A stretch of DNA of 64,000 bases from Stagonosporopsis chrysanthemi (taxonomy: Eukaryota; Ascomycota; Dothideomycetes; Pleosporales; Didymellaceae). The notes under the pieces were generated by a model. The model did not search any database and was not told where the DNA came from. It saw nothing but the letters and a program-made list of their open reading frames with translations. The stretch is taken from the NCBI GenBank assembly GCA_022560025.1, contig JAFISE010000091.1, positions 1 through 64,000 of the forward strand. The letters are read 5' to 3'. Numbering within the stretch: position 1 is the stretch's first letter; the number at the start of each line of letters is the position of its first letter. A program made the translations under genes and the position numbers. Of this stretch, positions 55,213 through 64,000 are shown piece by piece.

Positions 55213-55759
55213 TTACACACAAGAAAGAGATTGTGCTGATCATGTGTGTGAGTGTGAAGGCTGGCTTTTATTTGGTGATGCCTAGTCTAAGCCACGAATG
55301 GTCCGCAGCAGCGCCTGATTGCCACTCAATTTCACTGCGGATGTAAGCCTTTCTTAGGATGAGCTTACGGGGGTGTATTTGAACCTGGTCCATATGACGC
55401 TGCATCTGATAAACTGGTGCGGTTTGCATAATCTTCCTGAGCTGCAAACAATCTGCAATTTACCGTCAGTCGTCGCCAATATAATGAACGGTTTCGTCTG
55501 CAAAGTTGATTGCAGTTGGGATCAGTAGATATTGTGAATCGTGTAGATTGGGCAGGGTCGTTGTTGCGGTACGAGGAGAGGAAAAGGAAGAGTCAACGCG
55601 CATGAGCAAGTGAAGTAGCGAGCAAGCTCGGCGCCGTGCAAGGCTGACGACATGGACTTTCAGCCTCCCCAATATCTCGTCAACAAGTCAGCAGTTGCCG
55701 TGGCGTGGATGCTCTGATTTTCGTTTGATCATTCTTCCATTTACCTTCGCATTGCTCTT
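55213..55759. other. Intergenic
   Basis: 547 bp between the HET gene start and the DJ-1-type gene stop; nothing recognised. Confidence 0.5.
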
Positions 55760-56527
55760 CTACTTCGAAATATGTTTCGCAGCTATCATCTCCAGGAACT
55801 TGTCGCCAATCGCATTTGCTGACATCGGGTTGTCGCCTGTGATAACCTCTCGGTCGATCGTGATATAACCCATACTCTTCGCAAGACCCTCTTGCATGTC
55901 CGCTCCGTTCTCTCTCAGCGTGCTCTCAACCTTGGCAATTTCTCCTCGGAAGATCGTCTCCATGAACTTCTCCTCCACGTCTGACCACGCTGTAATCTTA
56001 TAGCCCTTGTACGCGAACTCCTTCTGGGGTCCTACTTTGGTCGACAAGAACGCCCACGGCCCATGACACAACGCTGCTGTCGACTTCTGCTGCTGGTGGA
56101 AGTGCAACAGAATACGTCCAAGGTCTGGGTTCTCGCCGAGGTCAGATAGCGGTGCGTGGCCTCCAGGGATAAAAGCACCAACGTAGCTCCCCAGCTCTTC
56201 GTCACTAATGTCTGCGAACTTGCGAGGTGATGTGAACCCGTTCTTACGCTTCATACGCTCAATGAGCTCTTGACCCTGCTGGCGTTTGTAGAAGTTGCCT
56301 GCGTATGCTGCAAGGGACGTGCTGAGTGGGTCTGGTTGCGGTTCCTTGCCTTCTGGAGAGGCGAATGTGACCTCATGACCAGCGTCGAGGATCTTCTGGA
56401 GGGGCTTCGCAAGCTCCATAAGGAAGTAGCCTGAGGGTTGGTTGACGGTCTTACCCTCGCTTCCGGTGTTGTACAGCGGAAAGGAGTGTGCTTCTGACAT
56501 GATGATGAGGACCTTGTTTGCTGCCAT
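55760..56527 (-). CDS. DJ-1/PfpI-family protein (Hsp31-like)
   Basis: Intronless, 255 aa. Flavodoxin-like fold with the nucleophile elbow ALCHGP (Cys154, His155) and a conserved acidic residue in FASPEGKEP (Glu59). The FIPGGHAPLSDL and MGYITIDREVITGDNPMSA blocks are typical of the larger fungal Hsp31/glyoxalase III-like group, which detoxifies methylglyoxal or acts as chaperone. No targeting signal. It is co-oriented with the flavoprotein gene downstream. Confidence 0.88.
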   Translation of the reverse strand: MAANKVLIIMSEAHSFPLYNTGSEGKTVNQPSGYFLMELAKPLQKILDAGHEVTFASPEGKEPQPDPLSTSLAAYAGNFYKRQQGQELIERMKRKNGFTSPRKFADISDEELGSYVGAFIPGGHAPLSDLGENPDLGRILLHFHQQQKSTAALCHGPWAFLSTKVGPQKEFAYKGYKITAWSDVEEKFMETIFRGEIAKVESTLRENGADMQEGLAKSMGYITIDREVITGDNPMSANAIGDKFLEMIAAKHISK

Positions 56528-56867
56528 GATACCTGCGCGTTTCTGATTCTAAATGCGTTGGAAAGCTGTGCTGAAAAAGATGTGCTGACAGTAGGTATAT
56601 CTTTCGAAATGGAACAGATGGATCATCAGAAGAACAAGAGCTTCAGGTTCGAGCGCTGTCTATAAGTGTTACTGGTTGTTCACTCTGATGCTGCAGTGAC
56701 GTCAACGCTTTCTCATCCACATCAACATCACAGAAAAGGAATACTTGGGTGCTCGTCGCATATTCTTCCAAGTTCGGCGGGCCTCGGCAGACAGAGGTGA
56801 ATAACTTCCCATGTGCACGCGCGATGTACTTCGCATACAGGTATTTCTTTTTGACCTTAAAACAAAC
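56528..56867. other. Intergenic
   Basis: 340 bp between the DJ-1-type start and the flavoprotein stop; nothing recognised. Confidence 0.5.
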
Positions 56868-58410
56868 CTAAAGAACAGATTTAACCTTCTGCAGCAGATT
56901 CTTCTCGTTCAATTTCTCCGCGATTGCAGTGCCAGCAAGACGTCCAAATGTCAAGCTTCGCAGGACAGATGTTGCAGGCGGATATTCTGCGCTTCTATCA
57001 GTCATTGGATTTTCGTGACAAGTCACCCACTTACCATTGTAGAACAAACCGGTCATCTCACCCGCAGCATACAGTCCCGAGATTGGAACGTTGTTGGTGC
57101 TTAGCACCTGCGCATCCGTGTTTGTCTTCACGCCGCCATACGTGAAGGTCAGATGCGAGGTGACAGGGTAGCCATAGAATGGAGCTGTCACGATCGGATT
57201 CGCCCAGTTGGACTTGTTGGGACTTAACCCAGTTGTCGCCTTCCCATCGAGCTTCATCAGATCGAATGGCTTGTCGTTGCACGAGGCATTGAATTCTTGC
57301 ACTGTCTTCTCCAGCTCATTAGGATCAATCCCAAGTTTGATGGCCAGGTCATGGATCGTGTCTGCCCTCTCGGGCTCCTGGTCGGTAGTATCGTATACCC
57401 AGCCTGGTCTGAAGCGCTTCATGATGGTGTCGTCGGTGACGAAGAAACCCTTCTGATTGTGATCGCGCCATAGTTCAAGGGCGATCATTTCGAAAGTGGC
57501 GAACAGATGCCGCTTACCCTCGTCGTAGAAGCGCTTGCACTTCTCGTTCACCACAATTCCATAGTTGTGGCCCCAGATCACTGCGTCTGGCTTGGTTGCG
57601 CGCGTGTCTACCAGCTCGCAGTGCATGCCATCAAAGGATCCTGCCGTGCTGGCGCCGACTTCAAGAGCCATGTTTAGACCTGCGCCTTGGTTGTACTTGA
57701 GGCCGGGGGCGATCAATGGAAGTTCGTGCGTGCGAGGGCCGATGTATTTGGCGAGCATTTCGCGGTTCCCTTCGAAACCTCCGCAGGCGAGCACTCTGCA
57801 GTGTAATCAATACGTGTGATCTTGCACTTACGCAAAGTCTTACTCACACATTCGGAGCGTGCAACTCATACAACAGTCCGTCCTTCTTCCGGACTTGCAA
57901 CCCAGTAACCGCCCCTCTCTTATCCGTCAAGAGATGCCTTCCCTCAGTTTCCCAGTGCACATGACAATTCGCATACTTTGAAATATGGCCCATCAAGCAA
58001 TCAATAATCGCCTTCCCGCCTCCTTCAGGAAACACAAAATGCTGGCCCGTCTTGAACTCCAACAGCACATTCTCCTCATCGTGGTGATTGAATTGGACAC
58101 CATGATCCTGCACAAACAGCGCCGTTTTCTGCGCCTCTTGCCCCAGCTTCTCGCAGTAGTCCTGGTCCGCCTCACCTTTCGACACTGCTTTCATCTCGTG
58201 CTTCCAGTCCTCGTCGAAGGCGAGGTTCTTGTCTAGGCGCAGGTAGGCCATGGTCCAGCGCGAGGCGCCGCAGCGCTCGTCTGATTTTCCAGCCTCGATG
58301 AGTGCGACGCGTCCGCTCTTGTTTAGCTTCTTGCAGGTCTCGAGGAAGTTGAGTGTGGCCATGCTGCCGGCGAAGCCTGAGCCAACGACGATGAGATCGT
58401 ACTTATCCAT
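56868..58410 (-). CDS. FAD-dependent oxidoreductase, fumarate reductase/flavocytochrome c family
   Basis: Exons 57848-58410, 57035-57795 and 56868-56986 give 480 aa. The dinucleotide motif VVGSGFAGS starts at residue 8. The HAPNVVLACGGFEGN junction across intron 1 and GLYAAGEMTG near residue 435 are the FAD_binding_2 signatures. Intron 2 (48 nt, GTAAGT...GACTGATAG...GCAG) is stop-free and in frame; removing it gives FYNEYPPATSVLRS, which fits the family, whereas reading through adds 16 residues there. Relatives include fumarate reductases, tricarballylate dehydrogenases and 3-ketosteroid dehydrogenases; I cannot choose. There is no haem-binding or targeting sequence. Confidence 0.87.
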
Positions 58411-59113
58411 GATGGTTGAGTCCTAATTTCCAAATCTCAGCAAATATAAGACAGCGGTTTCGACGTCGCCTCTCTCGACCGCGTGGAGAGAGCATTTATC
58501 ATCTCGTCCCGCAGTGCTACAGGTGCGCTGCAGCATGCAGCATCAAGGGCATTCTGTGCGGGGACGAACACGATCCGTTGCTAGGATCTGCAAACATCCT
58601 GCGGGGTGTGCATGTCCGCTTGTTCAGAGGCTGAAGCTGAGTTTGCGGAGTTGATAAAGGCGCCAGTTGCGGATCTGGCGGAGCTGATTCCGATCATTGA
58701 TCCATCAATTCAGGGTCCATGGTGGGGTGGAGGGGCAGCTCTCAACGTCGGCTATGAGCAGCTGGGACATAGCCGACACGTATTGTGACAAAGGACATGA
58801 CATGTTTGGACTTGCCATTGACTGTAGGGTCTGACAATCGTACAGGGATCGAGTTACCAATCATCAGCTGCCCTGTGCGTGTGCGATGCCTTATCCGGAA
58901 GCCAATAGAACCCTTCCTATGGTGATTGATGACCAAATGCTCCTTCTAGCGGTGGTAAGCTTCGACTAGCGAGCTATCTCCGCTCCATGATTTCAAACAC
59001 TTGAGCCCTTCTCTCTCTTCATTGTCCGTTCTTCTACAGATACAAACACACCTCCACAACTAAGCTCTTGCTCCTGAATCTCCCCCACAGCCCCGTCACA
59101 TCCCACCTCCACC
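58411..59113. other. Divergent intergenic region
   Basis: 703 bp between the flavoprotein and GFA-family starts; no discrete motif identified. Confidence 0.5.
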
Positions 59114-59697
59114 ATGGCCGACCCCTCCAAACTAACCGGCGACCCCAACTCGCACGACCTCTCCAAGTTCTCTGAGTCCCTCAGCTCCACATGTCTCTGC
59201 AAGTCGATTCGCGTGGCCATCAACGACAACGAGCTCTTCACACGCCCGCGCGGCCATCTGTGTCACTGTGCCAATTGCCGCAAAGTCGCCGGCTCCTACG
59301 TATCCTCGAACCTCGCAATCGAGAAAGAAAAAGTCGTTGTCGATGACCCCAAGGGTACTTTGAAGAAGTATATTGACTGGGAGACGGGGAGTGGGAAGAA
59401 AGTCGAACGGTGCTTTTGTTCGAACTGCGGCAAGTGAGTACTGCCTACGCTCTTCCGAAGAAGCGATCTGTGAACAGACATTCGCAATTACGAACTCAAG
59501 ATCTGATGTCTTACAGCCCCATCATGTCTATTGCCGAGGCATTGCCTGGGTTGGTGATTGTCAAGATGGGCATGTTCCCGCGTATCCCGCAGCCGGAGTG
59601 CGAGAGTTTCGCGCTACACAGGCACCCCTGGCAGGGAAAACATGAGGGTCTGCCGCAATTCGCGATTGTGCGCGGTGGGAAGAAACTAGGTGAATAG
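59114..59697 (+). CDS. GFA-family (Mss4-like fold) zinc protein
   Basis: Exons 59114-59433 and 59517-59697, with an 83-nt intron, give 166 aa. The cysteine pattern of the glutathione-dependent formaldehyde-activating (GFA)/CENP-V fold is present: Cys27 and 29 (CLC), Cys50, 52 and 55 (CHCANC), and Cys100, 102 and 105 (CFCSNCG), which bind two zinc ions. The family is large in filamentous fungi and the formaldehyde activity of most members is unproven. It converges on the endonuclease gene 135 bp away. Confidence 0.88.
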
Positions 59698-59832
59698 TTG
59701 CAGATGTTGCTCCGGCGACAGGTGACGTGGTGTTGTAAACAAGCGCTGGCGTTAGGGCGGGAAGAGGTGGGAGGCTGCATGAAGCGTGGAGTTGGGCGAG
59801 CCAAGGTTGTCGAATATAGTCATTCCCCAGAA

Positions 59833-60957
59833 TCAAGTTGTTGGTCGACTTTCTGGTGACTTCGGCTCCATCGTCACGTCCACCCAGAGTGGCACATGAT
59901 CGCTCGGTCCTCTCTCCTCCTCGCTATCCAATATGCCGCAGTCCTTGATGATTCCAGAATCCCAAGCTTGTCTCCCAGCAATGAAGTAATCCACCCGGTC
60001 GCAGCTTGTGCCCCATTCTTTCCCCCTTGAGTAATATGTGTACCTTCTCTCGGTATCGTGCATTTTACGCCAGACATCGATGCCACCAAACCCCTTCTTC
60101 CCACCCTTACCTTCCAGTAGCTTCTCGTGAAAGTCTGCACGGTTGGTCGCGTGTTGCTGCGGGAACGTACGTAGCCTCGGGTATCCATCTCTTTTGTCGA
60201 GCGCAACATTCATATCACCTCCCAGCAACACATCCCACCCCTCTCCTTCGAGCCGCTGGCACTCATCTGCGAGCGCCTTGTGGAAAACCAACTTCCGGTC
60301 ATGTCTCGTCCCGCGCTGAAGTCTTGTCTTCGGATCTCGGTATGGGTTGTCCGTGCCGTTGACAGCGTATATGTTGAACACAGCTAGCTTCCTCTCTCCA
60401 GACTTTAGCTCAACAACAGATACTCGGCCTTCGTTGTCCCAGCTGACGGTTCGGCAACCTACCTCGTACGTTTCGCAGAGATCGCGACGCACTATCGAGC
60501 ATACACCATATACTTTGCCGCTGCCTCTCGGTCCCCTTGCATTGTACGGATCGTTCGGCAGTGTAAAATGGGCCTCGTATTGAGGCTCGTTAGTTCCCAC
60601 CAAGGAAGAGTTGACTGCCACACGCACGGCATCTTGGATTTTGATGTCTTTGCTTGCAATCTTGACTTCCTGAAGAAGCAGCATAGCGGGCCAGTGGTGG
60701 CGATGTAAAAAGTCGCGGAGGGATGCTGGAGGTGAATCATTTTTGAAAGTGCCAGATCTTGAGGGCGACTTAAAATAGGACGTGATCGACTTCTGCAAGA
60801 ACGGTGTGATCCCATTGATGTTCCACGAAAATATGCGCATGACGTTTGGCTTTGATGGGCTTGGGAGCTCAGATGGTGGTAAATGCAAAATAATGGAGGC
60901 GGTGACTTCGTTCCTTTTCCTGCGCTTTGCGGGTGGCGGGCTGATTTCGCGATCCAT
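59833..60957 (-). CDS. ExoIII-type endonuclease/exonuclease/phosphatase-fold protein
   Basis: Intronless, 374 aa, starting MDREISPPPAKRRKR, a likely nuclear signal. The fold motifs are complete: FSWNINGI (~44), LLLQEVKIA, VFNIYAVNGTDNPY, GGDMNVAL, CDRVDYF and GPSDHVPLWVD at the end, giving the metal-binding Asn/Glu and catalytic Asp/His residues. It resembles class II AP endonucleases of the ExoIII type but lacks the C-terminal zf-GRF extension of fungal Apn2, so it may be an Apn2-like paralogue. A role in base-excision repair is inferred. Confidence 0.87.
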   Translation of the reverse strand: MDREISPPPAKRRKRNEVTASIILHLPPSELPSPSKPNVMRIFSWNINGITPFLQKSITSYFKSPSRSGTFKNDSPPASLRDFLHRHHWPAMLLLQEVKIASKDIKIQDAVRVAVNSSLVGTNEPQYEAHFTLPNDPYNARGPRGSGKVYGVCSIVRRDLCETYEVGCRTVSWDNEGRVSVVELKSGERKLAVFNIYAVNGTDNPYRDPKTRLQRGTRHDRKLVFHKALADECQRLEGEGWDVLLGGDMNVALDKRDGYPRLRTFPQQHATNRADFHEKLLEGKGGKKGFGGIDVWRKMHDTERRYTYYSRGKEWGTSCDRVDYFIAGRQAWDSGIIKDCGILDSEEERGPSDHVPLWVDVTMEPKSPESRPTT

Positions 60958-61253
60958 GTTTAGCACGTTCCGGCGCGTTTGCTTGACGGTGCAGTGTGAA
61001 AGATAAGTTGGTCGATGATGACGTCATGCTTGAATTGGAAGCGCGAATGAGCATGGTGAGTAATTAGTCATCTCCTTCCTGTCACTTGTATTGTGGTCGA
61101 TTCTCTGGCTTCGAAGACGTGGTATACGATAGGAGCTGAAGAAGTGAAGTCATATCTGCGGACATCATGGTCCTCATCTATCTAGTCCGTTAGATGGTGT
61201 AAGCGACCAACCCTCCACTTGCCTACTCGCTTCTCGAGCCTGATTTCTGGACA

Positions 61254-62263
61254 CTACAGGACCAGAGACAAGTTGTCAAGATCAATATCCAAGCCCGAGC
61301 TCAACTGCGGAACCTGTGTATAATTACTCTGATCAAGCAAGTGTCTTGTCATTTGCAAAGTCTGTATCACTGTCAGCTAAGCTCATCCCTTTCATTGAGC
61401 CGACTTACCGCTGTGTATGTCGGATTCTGGTTCTGTTTCATAGTCTCCAAAAACGCCCATGTCATCGCACCTGTTGCCTCGCCCTGGATGCGTGCATCAG
61501 CACTAGTCTGCTCATCCTTGCACCCACTGAACATCGTGACCATCTTCTTCTCGCTCCCATACTGGCCCTCAAACTCGCCTCCGGACAAACCCTCCTCTTC
61601 CTGCTCGCCCATATGCCTCAGCCCTTTGAAGAAAGCACTCGCTCCGGCCAGCAACTCCTGCGCCTCCCCGACCTTCCTGTAGCTGAAGCCGCCGTTGATT
61701 AGGTTATTGGCTTCGCCTAGTAAGCGCACGCCGGCACGCACGTTGTCCATGAGACTGATCTGACCATCGGCGTCGGAGCGATAGACGTATGGCAGCTCGA
61801 CAGCGGACCCAGAGTGGCAACAGTCCATGATGATGAAGAGCGTGCAGTCTGCAGCCATCCGTGTAACAAGGTGTTCGTGCAAGATGGTACTTGAGATCTG
61901 ACCTCGCTGCTCAAAGTCCACAGGCACAACCGTATTGTCCATGCCACCGACTCCACGATTTCCATCGACATCGGCAATCTGGCCTCCGTGGCCAGAGTAG
62001 TGCATGAAAAGCGTACAGCCAGGCTCGGAGACAAGCCAATCCATGGCGGCCAGGAGGTTGTGGCCGGTGGGATAGTACGGCGAATCGTACGGGACATCGG
62101 GACGATCTGTGAGGACCACTTGGTTGCGACGCCCGTTGTCGTAGCCCCTGTAAGATAGGAACTCAATCATGTTGTCGACATCTGAGTGACACCCCTTAAG
62201 CGCATGCTGCGAGCCGACATAGTTGATGCCGATCAGCAGGGACTTCTTTCTTTTGTCAGACAT
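61254..62263 (-). CDS. Type I metacaspase lacking a prodomain
   Basis: Clan CD cysteine protease that cleaves after Arg/Lys. Exons 61409-62263 and 61254-61361, with a 47-nt intron, give 320 aa; the last exon restores the family-like VPQLSSGLDIDL C-terminus. The catalytic His92 is in HYSGHGGQ and the catalytic Cys149 in MDCCHSGS. The caspase-like domain begins at residue 7 (KSLLIGINY). The Pro/Gln/Tyr-rich prodomain of ~100 residues usual in fungal type I metacaspases is absent, and no upstream exon for it is visible in the 460 bp before the start. Confidence 0.9.
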
Positions 62264-62723
62264 TTCCAAAGCTTGTGTTAATATGGCAGATATCGTAGTT
62301 GCACTCGGTATGTAAGCGGTGAGGATAGGTAGAGTTATAAGATCAAAAGTGTGGCTCGTTGTGGCACGTGGGGTAGTGAATGAGCTGGCTGGTCTTTACC
62401 GCCTAACCTAACCTGGTGGGGCATGTGGACCCTTCAAACGACGACGACGACGTGCATGAGCTAGGATCAAGGGATGAACTATGGCTGAAGCAAAATGCTC
62501 ACGCGGCTGAGTAGCGGAGCCCGACAAGGAGAAGTACGAAATGCTATCAATATATTTGCATTCATGGCATAAAGCTTAAACAATAAGGTATCACAGACCT
62601 ACTCCAATGCTCGTAAACCGTGATAAACTCCACAACCCGTGGGTTATATGAACGGACTCCAAAACACGTAACGCCAGAAGAATGCTCCTCGAAAGTCGGG
62701 ATCAGCAAGGCGTCGGTCGTTCC
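62264..62723. other. Intergenic
   Basis: 460 bp between the metacaspase start and the Rpd3-type deacetylase stop, with a CACGTG at about 62364. No prodomain-coding exon seen. Confidence 0.5.
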
Positions 62724-64000
62724 TCAGCTGTCCTTGGCGACTTCTGTTCGTACCTCCCCCTTCACGTTCTCAGCGTCGCGCTCAGCCTCGCCCTTTTGTT
62801 TCTCTTCTGCAACTTCGGCTTTGGTCTCCTCGTCGGCACCTGCCATTTCGACGTCTGGTGCAGGTACAGCTGCGGCTGGAGCGGCGGCGGTGGGCGACTC
62901 GGGCGGTGTGAGGTTATTGGTAGGTGACTGTGACAGAGTGGAATTGACCGCAGCCGCAGTAGCTGTCGTAGTGGCCTCTGCGTCGTCCATTTCGACGTCG
63001 CCGTCTTCAGCGGCACTCTGCTCTGCGATTGCAGGTGTGCGAGAGCCTGCGGGTGATGTTTGCCGTGTGGAGAGTACGCTGTCACCATCGATGTCGTCCA
63101 AAGCCTTGAGCCTGTCTAGGCTATCTGGTTCTGCAGCATTGGGGTTGGGGTGGTCGGTGATGATGTTTCTCCGCTTGCTTGCGCCGGGCTGAGCGCGAAC
63201 GCCTAGATCGTTCTTGTAGTCTTCATCCTCGCTGTCTTCGTAGAGCTCTCCGTTGTGCGCGATGCGGCGATCCTGCTGACGCTGGGTAGAGCGTACGTCC
63301 GCGTTGGTGTCCATGTCCAAATCGTCTTCAGCATCAGATTCTTCCTCAGCGCGAGTTAGAGGGTTGTTGGGAATGTTTGTGAAAGCTTCTACAGAAGGCC
63401 TGCCTGTTCTGCGGATGTTGTCGATTACAGTTGTCTTGATCTTGTGCAGGTAGTCATGCGAGTTTGCGTTTTCCATGTTCGATGGTCGAACGTCGAGCTC
63501 GTAGTCGGGCGCGAAATACTCGTAGTAGTCGTTAAAGGGCAGCTGCTTCGACATGTTCTGACCGACTAGCTCACCAGTCTCGTAGGCCCAGGTTCGGGCG
63601 ACGTTCCTCATGGTGTAGCCACCACCACCAAGGACGATGACTGGGACACCGAAGCTCTTTACGAATTTGACGCAGTTGGCGTGGCCTGCCATACTGAGGT
63701 TGAAACAACCCAACCTGTCTCCAGACAAGCTGTCGCCACCACACTGGAGCACAATGGCCTCGGGACCATAGTAGGTCATGACTGCTTCAATGACAGGCTC
63801 GAAGATGTTCTTGTATGTCTCGTCTGTGATGCCGTCACGGAGAGGGAAGTTCACTGAGTAGTTTTTGCCGGAGCCTACTCCAATGTCGCGAAGTTCGCCG
63901 GTGCCGGGGAAGTACTCGCCGTACTTGTGGAAGGATACGGTCATGACGCGATCGGTGGTGTAGAAGGCCTCTTCGACACCGTCGCCGTGGTGCACGTCGA
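62724..64000 (-). CDS. RPD3: Class I histone deacetylase, Rpd3/RpdA type (5' part outside window)
   Basis: Partial: the window edge cuts the gene inside the zinc-ligand motif DVHHGDGV, so the N-terminal ~170 residues are missing. What remains is one open exon of 424 complete codons. The SFHKYGEYFPGTG, QCGGDSLSGDRLG and GGGGYTMRNVARTWAYETG blocks and the YYEYFAPDYEL segment identify the Rpd3 group. About 200 residues follow the catalytic domain: acidic (EEESDAEDDLD), then Ser/Thr/Pro/Ala-rich, ending Lys/Glu-rich. Long C-terminal extensions are characteristic of RpdA in filamentous fungi. Confidence 0.94.
   Translation of the reverse strand, partial: DVHHGDGVEEAFYTTDRVMTVSFHKYGEYFPGTGELRDIGVGSGKNYSVNFPLRDGITDETYKNIFEPVIEAVMTYYGPEAIVLQCGGDSLSGDRLGCFNLSMAGHANCVKFVKSFGVPVIVLGGGGYTMRNVARTWAYETGELVGQNMSKQLPFNDYYEYFAPDYELDVRPSNMENANSHDYLHKIKTTVIDNIRRTGRPSVEAFTNIPNNPLTRAEEESDAEDDLDMDTNADVRSTQRQQDRRIAHNGELYEDSEDEDYKNDLGVRAQPGASKRRNIITDHPNPNAAEPDSLDRLKALDDIDGDSVLSTRQTSPAGSRTPAIAEQSAAEDGDVEMDDAEATTTATAAAVNSTLSQSPTNNLTPPESPTAAAPAAAVPAPDVEMAGADEETKAEVAEEKQKGEAERDAENVKGEVRTEVAKDS

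Overview
The window is fungal nuclear DNA. Nearly every gene is split by short introns (46-83 nt, mostly GTRNGT...YAG), and the products are typical of filamentous ascomycetes: Zn2Cys6 regulators, a HET-domain protein, a prodomain-less metacaspase, GH76 and GH43 enzymes, a NIS1-type secreted protein and a Spa2 polarity scaffold. I infer Pezizomycotina, probably a plant-associated Dothideomycete of the Pleosporales type. The class is an inference from gene content, not a placement.

Left edge (1-3.9 kb): a 61-base G homopolymer is followed by two convergent genes for small secreted proteins, one NIS1-like and one a six-cysteine protein in four exons. Each has a TATATAAG box 110-140 nt before its start. 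About 2 kb without a recognisable gene follows. From 4 to 14.8 kb lie a bilirubin-oxidase-type multicopper oxidase, a vacuolar alkaline phosphatase, the RNA polymerase III subunit Rpc34, a SAM methyltransferase and a secreted GH76 protein.

Repeat island (15.1-19.5 kb): this is the least ordinary part. It holds two ~200-bp direct repeats, one fused to a tRNA-Leu-like sequence whose acceptor stem does not pair. It also holds two inverted, decayed copies of an unrecognised gene, an orphan basic protein between them, and a 240-bp TA-flanked inverted-repeat element that cuts into one decayed copy. Related copies of that element occur near 28.2 kb and 51.8 kb.

Housekeeping block (20-29.4 kb): PRP8, the core spliceosome protein (2371 aa, no intein), and ribosomal protein eL34. 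From 30.4 to 40.7 kb there are two Zn2Cys6 regulators, a four-helix membrane protein, an SDR and a D-2-hydroxyacid dehydrogenase. The SDR and the dehydrogenase are convergent, 63 bp apart.

Chromatin and polarity (41.6-49.3 kb): a Hos2-type class I histone deacetylase and an ING-type PHD protein are divergent over one 654-bp promoter; the Spa2 homologue follows. A second class I deacetylase (Rpd3 type) runs off the right edge. Between them (50-62.3 kb) lie GH43, a serine beta-lactamase-fold protein, a HET-domain protein, a DJ-1/PfpI protein, an FAD flavoprotein, a GFA-family protein, an ExoIII-type endonuclease and the metacaspase. No biosynthetic core enzyme (PKS, NRPS, terpene cyclase) is present, so I do not call a secondary-metabolite cluster.

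All exon boundaries were derived by hand from splice consensus, reading frame and family similarity.
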